Source: JBMDXK01 sp048594375 (GTDB lineage Bacteria; Pseudomonadota; Alphaproteobacteria; Rhizobiales; Methylopilaceae). Taken from it: a DNA stretch of 64,000 nt. The notes below the pieces were generated by a model. The model was not told where the DNA came from, did not search any database, and was given only the letters and a program-made list of their open reading frames with translations. The number at the start of each line of letters is the position of its first letter. Within the stretch, counting starts at the first letter, position 1. The stretch is from positions 33,784 through 97,783 of the forward strand of contig JBMDXK010000005.1 of the NCBI GenBank assembly GCA_048594375.1, in the 5' to 3' direction. A program made the position numbers and the translations under genes. Shown here in pieces: positions 16,840-25,723 of the stretch.

Positions 16840-17104
16840 CAGGCATTTCCTATTTAAGCAAGATGCTGAATTATCCGCATATAAACAGGGCATTTCACCA
16901 CTGTCTGGCGCTGATAATTTTAGAGAATTTGGCGGCACCTTAGAGCAATTCTTGCGCAAATGGAAATTATTTTCGCGGGATTTTTTGTTTTCAAGGCTGG
17001 TTCTTGCTATAGCATGATGAAGCAGATTTATTCCAAACCACTTGATCTTCTGCAGGCACAACTCTATTTTTTAATTTCCGTGGCTTTGATAGGAAACTCC
17101 AACC

Positions 17105-17872
17105 ATGGCGCTTTCATCCCATGACATTGATCGTTATGCACGGCATTTAATGCTGAAAGAAATTGGTGGCCCTGGTCAGAATGCACTAAAAAACAGTTCT
17201 GTGTTGATTATTGGAGCTGGCGGTTTGGGTTCTCCCGCAGCACTTTATCTGGCTGCAAGTGGTGTAGGGCATATCGGCTTGGTGGATGATGACACAGTGT
17301 CGCTTTCCAACTTGCAGCGGCAAATACTGTTCCGAACGGAGGATATAGGCAAGTCAAAACTCGATGTGGCACAGTGCGCACTTAAAAGCCTGAATCCCGA
17401 TGTGCAAATCACTCTTTATCATGAACGCATAGTTCCAGAAAAGATGCCGGAGCGCATACAGAGTTTTGATCTGGTATTGGACGGGTCTGATAATTTTGAA
17501 ACTCGCTATGCGCTTGCGGATACTTGCTTTTGTGCGCAAAAACCTTTGATTAGCGGTTGGTTAGGGCAAGTTGATGCAGGACTAACCACATTGCGGCCAT
17601 ACGAGCGCGCTTCTGATGGCGCTTGGAACCCCACTTACCGGTGCCTGTTCCCTGAAGCGCCTAATGCCGCGGATATTTTACCATGCTCCCAAGCGGGCGT
17701 GTTAGGCCCCTTGGCTGGCATGGTAGGAACCATGATGGCGTTGGAATCTTTACGGGAAATTGTAGGGTTTGGGCAAGGGCTTGTGGGCGTGTTCTTGCGG
17801 ATTAATGCTTTGACGCTGGAAGTAAAACGGCTGCGTTATGAGCGGAATCCGGAAAATATGATGTGTATTTAA
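17105..17872 (+). CDS. ThiF/MoeB/HesA-family adenylyltransferase
   Basis: E1-like enzymes of this family adenylate the C-terminus of a small sulfur carrier (MoaD or ThiS). The 255-residue protein has the conserved N-terminus YARHLMLKEIGGPGQ, the nucleotide-binding GAGGLGSPAALYLA near residues 38-51, DDDTVSLSNLQRQILF, and DGSDNFETRYALAD. In E. coli MoeB two CxxC pairs hold structural zinc; here each pair keeps only its second cysteine (PTYRCL and ENMMCI). There is no rhodanese domain. The gene stands alone between argG and the spermidine genes, so MoaD versus ThiS as partner cannot be decided. Confidence 0.85.
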   Translation: MALSSHDIDRYARHLMLKEIGGPGQNALKNSSVLIIGAGGLGSPAALYLAASGVGHIGLVDDDTVSLSNLQRQILFRTEDIGKSKLDVAQCALKSLNPDVQITLYHERIVPEKMPERIQSFDLVLDGSDNFETRYALADTCFCAQKPLISGWLGQVDAGLTTLRPYERASDGAWNPTYRCLFPEAPNAADILPCSQAGVLGPLAGMVGTMMALESLREIVGFGQGLVGVFLRINALTLEVKRLRYERNPENMMCI

Positions 17873-17991
17873 CAATCACTGCCCCATTATTATATCTTAT
17901 AGCACTCATGATTGGTGAGGTTGTGAGAGTCTGGCGGAAAGGCTGATCGACTGTAGCCCTTGAATCTGTATATCCTGGTAAAAACAAAGAC

Positions 17992-18036
17992 TTATAGCCT
18001 GAGACAAATAATCATTTCATATGTCTCAGGCTATAA
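17992..18036 (-). repeat. 45-bp palindromic intergenic repeat, family A, copy 3
   Basis: A perfect 15-bp stem, TTATAGCCTGAGACA / TGTCTCAGGCTATAA, encloses a 15-nt loop containing the reverse of the conserved core (AATAATCATTT). It lies between the convergent ThiF-like gene and the carboxynorspermidine synthase gene, 10 nt past the stop of the latter, and may act as a 3' end structure for both. Confidence 0.85.
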
Positions 18037-18046
18037 AATAAATTGT

Positions 18047-19288
18047 TCAGGTAAAATCCAGCGGACGCTCGCCTTGTTCATCACGAATAGAGGTGGGCAG
18101 ACCCATGTGGTTGAGGTGGTTCAAGAAAGGCCGCGGCGGCAGTTCTTCCACATTCACCATGGTTTTTACGTCCCATTCGCCGGTGGCAATCAGCATCGCG
18201 GCGGCAACAGGCGGTACGCCGGCAGTGTAGGAAATGCCTTGGCTGCCCACTTCGTTATAAGCTTCCTTGTGGTCGGCCACGTTGTAGATAAATACTTCGC
18301 GCGGCTTGCCATCCTTGGTGCCTTTCACCAGATCGCCAATGCAGGTTTTTCCGGTGTAATCCGGTGCAAGAGATGAGGGGTCAGGCAGAACAGCCTTCAC
18401 CACTTTCAGCGGCACGACTTCCTGACCTTCAGCAGTTTTGATGGGCTGTTCGGAAAGGAGACCAAGACTGTTCAGTACGGTGAACACGGTGATGTAACGT
18501 TCGCCAAAGCCCATCCAGAACCGCACATCCGCGCCATCCATATTTTTGGAAAGCGAGTGGATTTCATCATGCCCAGTCATATAGGTTGTGCGCGTACCCA
18601 CCACCGGCAAATCCCAATCCTTGCGGATTTCAAACATCTGGTTTTTTGTCCACTGGTTGTTCTGCCATGACCAAACCCGACCTGTAAATTCACGGAAGTT
18701 GATTTCAGGATCAAAGTTGGTTGCAAAATAGCGGCCGTGATCACCCGCATTCACATCAATGATGTCGATGGAATCAATCTTGTCAAAATATTCATCCTTA
18801 GCCAGACGTGCATAGGCATTGACCACGCCTGGGTCAAAGCCTGCCCCCAGAATGGCGGTAATGCCCGCAGTGGCGCATTCTTCGCGACGTTTCCATTCGT
18901 AATTGCCATACCATGGCGGATCTTCGCAGATTTTCAGCGGATCTTCGTGAATAGCTGTGTCGATGTAAGCCACTTTTGCCTCAATACAGGCGGAAAGCAC
19001 GCTCATATTCAAAAAAGCCGACCCAACGTTAATGACAATCTGGCATCCTGTTTTTTGGATAAGCGCCACGGTATCAGCTACATTCAGCGCATTGAGCTGA
19101 TGTGCTACAATTTTACCTGTGGTTTTCAGGCTACCTTTTTCTTTAACAGAATGGACAATAGCCTCACATTTTTCCAGTGTACGCGAAGCGATATGAATAT
19201 CCCCCAGGATATCATTATTCTGCGCACATTTATGGGCTACCACGAGCCCGACGCCACCAGCGCCGATAATCAGAACGTTTTTCTTCAT
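18047..19288 (-). CDS. Carboxynorspermidine/carboxyspermidine synthase (saccharopine dehydrogenase-like)
   Basis: This enzyme reductively joins aspartate semialdehyde to a diamine with NADPH, giving carboxyspermidine or carboxynorspermidine. The 413-residue protein has the Rossmann start VLIIGAGGVGLVVAHKCA, the INVGSAFLNMSVLSACIEA segment, and the AGFDPGVVNAYARLA and DVNAGDHGRYFATNFDPEINFRE regions typical of the Lys1-like CANSDH family rather than lysine-pathway enzymes. It is 42 nt downstream of the decarboxylase gene, and that pairing is the strongest evidence for its role. Confidence 0.9.
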   Translation of the reverse strand: MKKNVLIIGAGGVGLVVAHKCAQNNDILGDIHIASRTLEKCEAIVHSVKEKGSLKTTGKIVAHQLNALNVADTVALIQKTGCQIVINVGSAFLNMSVLSACIEAKVAYIDTAIHEDPLKICEDPPWYGNYEWKRREECATAGITAILGAGFDPGVVNAYARLAKDEYFDKIDSIDIIDVNAGDHGRYFATNFDPEINFREFTGRVWSWQNNQWTKNQMFEIRKDWDLPVVGTRTTYMTGHDEIHSLSKNMDGADVRFWMGFGERYITVFTVLNSLGLLSEQPIKTAEGQEVVPLKVVKAVLPDPSSLAPDYTGKTCIGDLVKGTKDGKPREVFIYNVADHKEAYNEVGSQGISYTAGVPPVAAAMLIATGEWDVKTMVNVEELPPRPFLNHLNHMGLPTSIRDEQGERPLDFT

Positions 19289-19330
19289 TTGGGTCGGAAG
19301 CTCCTTTCGCAGTCCGAAGGATAAAAGTAA

Positions 19331-20494
19331 TCAGGAGAGATTATCCCTGAAATCCTGATAGGTGAATGTGCGTACAACAGTGATGCGTCCATCTTCTTCG
19401 CGCATGGCAATTGTGGGCATCTGCACACCGTTAAACCAGTTTTTTTTCACCATGGTATAGCCCGCAGTATCTCTTAAAGAAACGCGATCACCGGCTTTAA
19501 GTTCATGGGGGAATTTGAATTCACCGAAAATATCGCCTGCTAGGCATGATTTGCCGCAGATCATATAATCATAGGCACCTTCATTGGGCTGCATTTTTCC
19601 AGATTGGCGGTAAATCAGCAGATCAAGCATATGTGCTTCTACGGATGAATCCACAATGGCAAGATTTTTCCCGTTATAGAGTGTATCCAGTACTGTTACT
19701 TCCAGCGTGCATGTCTGCGTAATGGCGGCCTCTCCCGGCTCCAGATAAACCTGAACGCCATATTTTTCGGCAAAGGCTTTCAAACGCGCACAAAACGCAT
19801 CCAGTGGATAGTTTTCGCCAGTGAAATGAATCCCGCCACCAAGGCTCACCCATTTCACTTTTTTAAACAGATGGCCAAATTTTTCTTCAATCTGGTCAAG
19901 CATTTGGCTGAAAAGTGCAAATTCAGGGTTTTCGCAATTGTTGTGGATCATGAAGCCGTCAATGCGATCAATTACGGCTGCGACTTTTTCCACATCCCAT
20001 TCCCCAAGGCGGCTGAACGGACGGGCAGGATCAGCCAGATCAAAAGTAGAGGAGCTAGTTCCGGGGTTAAGGCGCACCCCGCGGTTCAATGTGCTGCAGC
20101 GATCCGAAAAACGTTCGAGCTGTTGGATGGAGTTGAAGATGATCTTGTCCGCATAAGAAACCACTTCATCAATTTCATGGTCAGCATAGGCCACACTGTA
20201 AGCGTGGGTTTCCTTGCCAAATTTTTCACGCCCAAGGCGCACCTCAAACAGGGATGAGGAGGTTGTCCCATCCATGGAGTCGCGCATCAGATCAAACGCA
20301 CACCATGTTGCAAAGCATTTTAGCGCCAGCAGCAGCTTGGCACCGGAGTGTTCGCGCACATAGCGGATGGTTTCCATGTTTTTGCGCAAGGAGCGTTTAT
20401 CAATGAGGTAATAAGGAGTTTGCAGTGTCAAAACCGTGATGCCTGTAAAAAATACGCAAAGTCGGAAAAGTTTATACGAGATGTTCTGCGTCAT
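19331..20494 (-). CDS. nspC: Carboxynorspermidine/carboxyspermidine decarboxylase NspC
   Basis: NspC is a PLP enzyme of the alanine-racemase fold that decarboxylates carboxy(nor)spermidine to the polyamine, completing an S-adenosylmethionine-independent route. Recognisable parts are TPYYLIDKRSLRKN, the PLP-lysine segment LLLALKCFATW, VSLGGGIHFT, LEPGEAAI, and the C-terminal CGKSCLAGDIFGEF. The frame from the ATG at 20494 gives 387 residues with an unusual hydrophobic N-terminal extension of about 21 residues; a TTG at 20431 would start just before the conserved domain. The true start is therefore uncertain. A short reading frame with a strong ribosome-binding site lies immediately upstream. 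Confidence 0.9.
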   Translation of the reverse strand: MTQNISYKLFRLCVFFTGITVLTLQTPYYLIDKRSLRKNMETIRYVREHSGAKLLLALKCFATWCAFDLMRDSMDGTTSSSLFEVRLGREKFGKETHAYSVAYADHEIDEVVSYADKIIFNSIQQLERFSDRCSTLNRGVRLNPGTSSSTFDLADPARPFSRLGEWDVEKVAAVIDRIDGFMIHNNCENPEFALFSQMLDQIEEKFGHLFKKVKWVSLGGGIHFTGENYPLDAFCARLKAFAEKYGVQVYLEPGEAAITQTCTLEVTVLDTLYNGKNLAIVDSSVEAHMLDLLIYRQSGKMQPNEGAYDYMICGKSCLAGDIFGEFKFPHELKAGDRVSLRDTAGYTMVKKNWFNGVQMPTIAMREEDGRITVVRTFTYQDFRDNLS

Positions 20495-20501
20495 CGCTCT
20501 T

Positions 20502-20591
20502 TCAGGGCGTGCGCAAAACAGAAACCTTCCGTTTGGGGGGCATCAAATACATGTGAGCCATCCCCAATTGGAAGAGGGCAACACATACCAT
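20502..20591 (-). CDS. Possible 29-residue leader peptide upstream of nspC
   Basis: A 30-codon frame runs from the ATG at 20591 to a TGA 7 nt before the nspC ATG. It is preceded at 4 nt by the strong sequence AGGAGAGGA, better than that of nspC itself. The peptide begins MVCVALFQLGMAHMYLMPPK and contains a Pro-Pro-Lys motif near its middle. It could be a leader that couples or attenuates nspC translation, or a chance frame; no homology is claimed. Confidence 0.3.
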   Translation of the reverse strand: MVCVALFQLGMAHMYLMPPKRKVSVLRTP

Positions 20592-20750
20592 AGCGTCCTC
20601 TCCAACCAGCAGATGCAGCTGCAATCTGCAGCAATTAAATCAAGGCTATTGCTATAGCATGATGCGCCGAAATTCAATAACATTCTTGAATTCCGGTTAT
20701 TTTCAAAAAATGATACCAAGCATGTTGCATATGAGTGAATGCAGCACGCT

Positions 20751-21701
20751 CTAATATCCCGCTTCAGGGTTAACTTTCCCCCACGGTGACGCACCGATTT
20801 CAATATCCTTAATCTGCTGGATAACAAAAGCTGTAACATCTTCAGGAACGCTTACGGCTGCATTATGAGGGGTTATAATCACGCGCGGATGATCCCAGAG
20901 CGGTGAAGTGGCCGAAAGTGGTTCTTCTTCAAACACATCCAGCGAAGCACCGCCGAGAGTACCATCCTCCAGCGCCGCAACAATATCCTTTTCAACCTGC
21001 AAGCCGCCGCGTCCAGCATTGATAATCACCGGCGCACCAAAGGCCGAACCATGATCCAGTTGTACAAAAAGCATTTTATTCAAAATACCTTTTGTATCAG
21101 GCGTCAAAGGAAGCAGGCTTACCAGAATATTGGTACGGCCAAGCAGTTCTTTAAGGCCGCTTTCACCGTGAAATACGGGCAAATCCTGTGCGCCTGCCGT
21201 TGTGCGTCGCCAGCCTGCAACATCATAGCCGAGCATCTTTAAAGCATGGCCAGCGTTTTGCCCCAATTCGCCAAAGCCTAAAATACCAACACGCACTTTT
21301 CCAGCACTAAGATTCTCACGGTGATCTTTCCAGACATGCGCGCGCTGTTGCTCCAGATAAAGCGGCAAGCGGCGGTGATGTGCCAGCACTTGCAAGCACA
21401 CCCACTGCACCATCTGTGCGGTCAGGCTGGTATCAATTACCCGAAACAAAGGAACATCGGGCGGCAATTGCGGATCGCTCATCATGTGATCCACACCCGC
21501 ACCTAACGAATGAACAGAAAGCAAATTAGTAAAAGCAGCCAAAGCCCCGTGCGGATGCTTCCAGCATAATACATGCCGCACATCTTCGGGAAGATAATCT
21601 TCGCCTAAAAGATAAACCCTTGTATCCGGCAATGCCTGTTGAACCCGTTCCCGCCAGATTTGTGCATCCCAGGCAGTAATCGCCAAAACGATACTCATCA
21701 C
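20751..21701 (-). CDS. ghrA: Glyoxylate/hydroxypyruvate reductase A (2-hydroxyacid dehydrogenase)
   Basis: The 316-residue protein belongs to the D-isomer-specific 2-hydroxyacid dehydrogenases and most resembles GhrA, which reduces glyoxylate and hydroxypyruvate with NADPH. It shows HSLGAGVDHM near residues 64-73, the nucleotide-binding GILGFGELGQNAG near 138-150, INAGRGG near 227, and the catalytic HNAA near 277. A positively charged WRR after the second strand favours NADPH. It begins 9 nt after the stop of the ABC ATPase gene on the same strand. The second ATG (codon 2) is an equally good start. Confidence 0.85.
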   Translation of the reverse strand: MMSIVLAITAWDAQIWRERVQQALPDTRVYLLGEDYLPEDVRHVLCWKHPHGALAAFTNLLSVHSLGAGVDHMMSDPQLPPDVPLFRVIDTSLTAQMVQWVCLQVLAHHRRLPLYLEQQRAHVWKDHRENLSAGKVRVGILGFGELGQNAGHALKMLGYDVAGWRRTTAGAQDLPVFHGESGLKELLGRTNILVSLLPLTPDTKGILNKMLFVQLDHGSAFGAPVIINAGRGGLQVEKDIVAALEDGTLGGASLDVFEEEPLSATSPLWDHPRVIITPHNAAVSVPEDVTAFVIQQIKDIEIGASPWGKVNPEAGY

Positions 21702-21710
21702 GCCGTTCCT

Positions 21711-23324
21711 TTAAAAGGCCACATCATTGTTGAGTGCTGCCTGCATGAGAGTGCGGGTATATTCTTGCTGTGGTCTGGCAAAAATATCAGCGGTTAAGCC
21801 CTCTTCCACCACTTTGCCTTCACGCATAACGATAACGCGGGAAGCCATAGCGCGCACCACCTTCAGGTCATGCGAGATGAAAATATAGGCCATTCCGGTA
21901 CGGTCTTGTAAAGTGCGCAATAAGTCGGTGATCTGCGCCTGTACCGACATATCCAGTGCGCTGGTTGGTTCATCCAGAACCAGCAAAGCGGGTTCCAGCA
22001 CAATAGCGCGGGCAATGGCAATGCGCTGCCGTTGACCGCCAGAAAATTCATGCGGGTAGCGATCCGCCATTTCAGGCAATAATCCGACACTTTCCAGCGC
22101 TTCGCATACTTTCTGCTGGCGCTCTGCCGCGCGCAGTGCGGGTTGATGCACACGCAAGCCTTCTTCAATAATCTGCCCCACCGCCATGCGCGGTGAAAGG
22201 GAACCGTAGGGATCTTGGAACACAACTTGCAATTTCTGCCGTAGAGGACGCAGGGTTTTGCTTTGCAAAGGCGCAATATCGCGGCCTTGAAAAACAATTG
22301 TTCCTTCGGAGCGAATAAGCCGTAACAGCGCCATCCCCAGCGTGGATTTACCAGAACCTGATTCGCCTACAATTCCGAGTGTTTGGCCAGCATGGAGAAT
22401 GGTATCAATCCCATCGACGGCTTTTACATGCCCAACCGTCCGCTTGAAAAAACCTTTTTTAATGGGAAACCAGACCTTGATATCCTCAGCCTTCAGAATT
22501 TCTTCGCGGTTTGCATCATAGGCAGGAGCAATGGATTTGGGTTCAGCGGCCAGCAATTTTTGCGTATAAGGATGCTGCGGCTGTTTAAAGACATTCTGCA
22601 CCGCACCGGCTTCAACAATTTCGCCGCCCTGCATCACGCACACGCGGTCAGCAATCTTGCGCACCAATCCCAGATCATGGGTGATAAACAACAGCGCCAT
22701 ACCATACCGCTGCTGTAAATCTTTCAACAGTTTGAGGATCTGCGCCTGTACGGTCACATCCAGTGCCGTTGTGGGTTCATCGGCAATCAGAAGATCAGGA
22801 TCATTTGCAAGCGCTATGGCAATCATCACCCGTTGACGTTGCCCACCGGAAAGCTGATGCGGATAAGAATTGAGTTTTTCTGTCGCATTACGAATGCCTA
22901 CCTGTTCCAGGAGTTCAAGCACCCGCGCACGGATTTTCGCGCGGCTCCCTCCTTGATGAACGGCAATAATCTCTGCAATCTGCTGTTCTACCGTATGCAA
23001 CGGGTTGAGCGATGACATTGGCTCCTGAAAGACCATGGTAATGGCACGTCCACGCACTTTGCGCAGTTCTTTCGTCGGAAGATTGAGCAAATCCTGACCG
23101 CCAAACATTACGCTGCCGGTGGGGTGCGACGCTGCCGGATAAGGCAGCAGTTTCAGAATAGAAAGCGCTGTAACCGATTTTCCTGATCCCGATTCCCCTA
23201 CCAAAGCAAGGGTTTCGCCTTTTTTCAAAGAAAACGAAACGCCTTTCACAGCCTTTATTTCTGTTTCATTTTGCCGAAAATGAACGGAAAGATTTTCTAC
23301 ATTCAGTAAATCAGCGTTATTCAT
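21711..23324 (-). CDS. Duplicated ABC ATPase for peptide import (YejF type)
   Basis: A 537-residue protein with two nucleotide-binding domains in tandem (about 6-265 and 280-530). Each has a Walker A (GESGSGKSVT; GESGSGKSTLG), a signature (LSGGQRQRV; FSGGQRQRI) and a Walker B with the family's extended DEPTTALD or DEPTSALD. Such fused ATPases power oligopeptide, dipeptide or microcin C importers (DppDF/YejF). No permease or binding-protein gene is adjacent, so the transporter partners are encoded elsewhere or the gene serves several permeases. It is immediately upstream of ghrA. Confidence 0.88.
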   Translation of the reverse strand: MNNADLLNVENLSVHFRQNETEIKAVKGVSFSLKKGETLALVGESGSGKSVTALSILKLLPYPAASHPTGSVMFGGQDLLNLPTKELRKVRGRAITMVFQEPMSSLNPLHTVEQQIAEIIAVHQGGSRAKIRARVLELLEQVGIRNATEKLNSYPHQLSGGQRQRVMIAIALANDPDLLIADEPTTALDVTVQAQILKLLKDLQQRYGMALLFITHDLGLVRKIADRVCVMQGGEIVEAGAVQNVFKQPQHPYTQKLLAAEPKSIAPAYDANREEILKAEDIKVWFPIKKGFFKRTVGHVKAVDGIDTILHAGQTLGIVGESGSGKSTLGMALLRLIRSEGTIVFQGRDIAPLQSKTLRPLRQKLQVVFQDPYGSLSPRMAVGQIIEEGLRVHQPALRAAERQQKVCEALESVGLLPEMADRYPHEFSGGQRQRIAIARAIVLEPALLVLDEPTSALDMSVQAQITDLLRTLQDRTGMAYIFISHDLKVVRAMASRVIVMREGKVVEEGLTADIFARPQQEYTRTLMQAALNNDVAF

Positions 23325-23430
23325 GAAAACCTAATCCCGCACAGAAGGTGCATTCTACTCTTTCGTCGCATTCATTCTATTCAGATTTGCGCTTTTTTCT
23401 CTATATTTTAAAAGACAAGAGCAATAAGGT

Positions 23431-24003
23431 TCAGCGTGGCGCCCGTTTTGCCAAAATGCGCTGCAAGGTACGGCGATGCATATTCAGACGCCGTGCAGTT
23501 TCTGAAACATTACGCTCGCACAATTCATAAATACGCTGGATATGCTCCCACCGCACCCGATCCGCCGACATGGGATTTTCAGGCGGTGGCGCTTTTTGTT
23601 CCCCATTGGCAACCAGTGCCTGATGAATTTCATCCGCATCGGCGGGTTTTGCTATATAATCCACAGCGCCCAGCTTTACAGCGGTCACAGCCGTGGCAAT
23701 ATTGCCGTAGCCGGTAAGAATTAAGCCACGCGCGGTGGGACGCTTTTTCTTGAGCGAAGAAATGACATCAAGCCCGTTTCCATCTCCCAGCCGCATATCC
23801 ACTACTGCAAAAGCAGGTGCCTTTTGTTCAACTTGTATAAGGCCTTCAGCGACACTTTCGGCCGTATAGACAGTATAGCCGCGTATTTCCATGGCGCGGG
23901 CAAGGCGGGATAAAAAAGGTTTGTCATCGTCCACGATGAGCAAAGTGAGATCAACCGGAGCGGATGGGGCTTCATCTTTCATGGCCAAGGCTACCTTTCG
24001 CAC
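23431..24003 (-). CDS. RegA/ActR/PrrA-type response regulator
   Basis: The 190-residue protein has a receiver domain (about 20-135; LLIVDDDKPFL, phospho-acceptor VVDMRLGD, LTGYG, KPAD) and a short C-terminal Fis-like helix-turn-helix ending in RLNMHRRTLQRILAKRAP, the nearly invariant terminus of the RegA/ActR/PrrA family. These control redox-dependent genes of respiration, carbon and nitrogen use. The cognate RegB-type kinase is not adjacent. The start may instead be the internal ATG at 23982 (MKDEAPSAP). No other neighbour is clearly linked. Confidence 0.88.
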   Translation of the reverse strand: MRKVALAMKDEAPSAPVDLTLLIVDDDKPFLSRLARAMEIRGYTVYTAESVAEGLIQVEQKAPAFAVVDMRLGDGNGLDVISSLKKKRPTARGLILTGYGNIATAVTAVKLGAVDYIAKPADADEIHQALVANGEQKAPPPENPMSADRVRWEHIQRIYELCERNVSETARRLNMHRRTLQRILAKRAPR

Positions 24004-24187
24004 TTTATCGGCATATTTTTATAACAGCTTACGCATCTGTGTAAAGGAAAAGCCTTTGAAAATTCAATAGGAGTACGAAATTTTTGCATATTTCAAGCAA
24101 AATTTGTTCTTATCCTGTTCTTGATTGTGCTGTGAAGATGTGCTTTATACAGAGAAAGAAGTGGCAAAAGTTTTTCGGTAACTCTGT

Positions 24188-25723
24188 ATGGTTGTTTTTG
24201 TATCCACGGTTGCGTTTGAAGGCATAGAAGCGCGTCCGGTTGATGTGCAGGTGCATGTGGCCAATGGCTTGCCCGCATTCACAATTGTAGGCTTGCCTGA
24301 CAAGGCTGTCAGCGAAGCACGGGAAAGGGTGCGTGCGGCATTGGTGGCATCGGGTCTGTCCCTGCCTCCGAAACGGATTACCATCAATCTTTCCCCTGCG
24401 GATCTTCCTAAAGAAGGCAGTCACTTTGATTTGCCGATTGCGGTGGGGTTGATGGCGGCGGTGGAAGCTCTTCCTGCGGACAGCATCAAGCATTTCACGG
24501 TCTTGGGTGAATTAGCTCTGGATGGCAGCCTGACCCCTGTACAAGGTGTTCTTCCGGCTGCGGTGTATGCCAACGCACAGGGGCGCGGGTTGATTTGTCC
24601 GCAAGGCAACGGGGCAGAAGCTGCATGGGCAGGTGATGATATGCCGCTGTTGGCACCCGCCTCCCTGCTCACATTGGCAAACCACATTAAAGGCACTCAG
24701 ATCCTCTCCCGCCCTCAACCGTCGCTCCCTGAAGCCGTCAGCGATCTTAAAGATCTCCGCGATGTTAAAGGACAAGAATCAGCCAAACGCGCGTTGGAAA
24801 TTACAGCAGCAGGCGGGCATAATCTTTTAATGGTTGGCCCACCCGGTGCTGGAAAATCCATGCTGGCAAGCCGGTTGCCCGGTTTGTTGCCTGCCTTGTC
24901 GCCGCAGGAAATTCTGGATGTTGCGATGATTCGCTCTATTGCGGGTGATCTTGCAGGTGGAGGATTATCCAATCAGCGGCCTTTTCGGGCGCCGCATCAT
25001 TCTGCTTCCATGCCATCATTGATTGGGGGCGGTGGGCGTGCGCGGCCGGGTGAAATCGCTCTTGCCCATCATGGTGTCTTATTCTTGGATGAGCTGCCGG
25101 AATTTCAACCCACCGTGCTGGATGCCTTACGTCAACCCTTGGAAAACGGCGAAGTGCTGGTTACCCGCGCCAATTACCGCATCACCTATCCCGCACGTTT
25201 CCAGCTTATTGCTGCCATGAATCCCTGTCGGTGCGGTTATGCTGGCGAGCCGGGGCATAAATGCAAACGGGGAATCCGGTGTGAGCAGGAATATCAAGCG
25301 CGGCTTTCTGGTCCTTTTCTGGATCGGATTGATATTCATCTGGATATGCCCTCTGTTTCGGCAAGCGACCTTTTGCTGCCATCGCCAAAAGAAGGAACGC
25401 GCGAGGTTGCCCAAAGGGTGGCACAGGCAAGGCTGCGGCAGAGCATGAGAATGAAGCATCTTGGCCAGCCAGAACATTTAACAAATGCGCAAGTATCGCC
25501 TGCTTTGCTGGAAAGTGTGTTGGCGCTTGATGGGGATGCAACCGCTTTTTTAAACAATGCGGCCAATGCAATGAAACTTTCAGCGCGCGGCTTCCACCGT
25601 ATTTTGAAGGTTGCACGCACGATAGCCGATCTGGATGATACCCCTCAGGTTTCGCTGCAGCATCTGGGCGAAGCGCTTTCCTACCGCACACTGATGAACC
25701 GGACAACGGAAATGTCTGCATGA
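24188..25723 (+). CDS. YifB/ComM-family Mg-chelatase-like AAA+ ATPase
   Basis: The 511-residue protein has an N-terminal Lon-like fold domain (start MVVFVSTVAFEGIEARPVDV), an AAA+ module with Walker A GPPGAGKSML near residue 218, Walker B GVLFLDELPEF, and a cysteine cluster (MNPCRCGYAGEPGHKC) in the Mg-chelatase-like insertion, then a C-terminal helical domain. ComM of this family is a hexameric helicase that promotes branch migration during natural transformation; YifB copies are far more widespread than competence. It overlaps the next gene by 4 nt (ATGA). Confidence 0.92.
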   Translation: MVVFVSTVAFEGIEARPVDVQVHVANGLPAFTIVGLPDKAVSEARERVRAALVASGLSLPPKRITINLSPADLPKEGSHFDLPIAVGLMAAVEALPADSIKHFTVLGELALDGSLTPVQGVLPAAVYANAQGRGLICPQGNGAEAAWAGDDMPLLAPASLLTLANHIKGTQILSRPQPSLPEAVSDLKDLRDVKGQESAKRALEITAAGGHNLLMVGPPGAGKSMLASRLPGLLPALSPQEILDVAMIRSIAGDLAGGGLSNQRPFRAPHHSASMPSLIGGGGRARPGEIALAHHGVLFLDELPEFQPTVLDALRQPLENGEVLVTRANYRITYPARFQLIAAMNPCRCGYAGEPGHKCKRGIRCEQEYQARLSGPFLDRIDIHLDMPSVSASDLLLPSPKEGTREVAQRVAQARLRQSMRMKHLGQPEHLTNAQVSPALLESVLALDGDATAFLNNAANAMKLSARGFHRILKVARTIADLDDTPQVSLQHLGEALSYRTLMNRTTEMSA

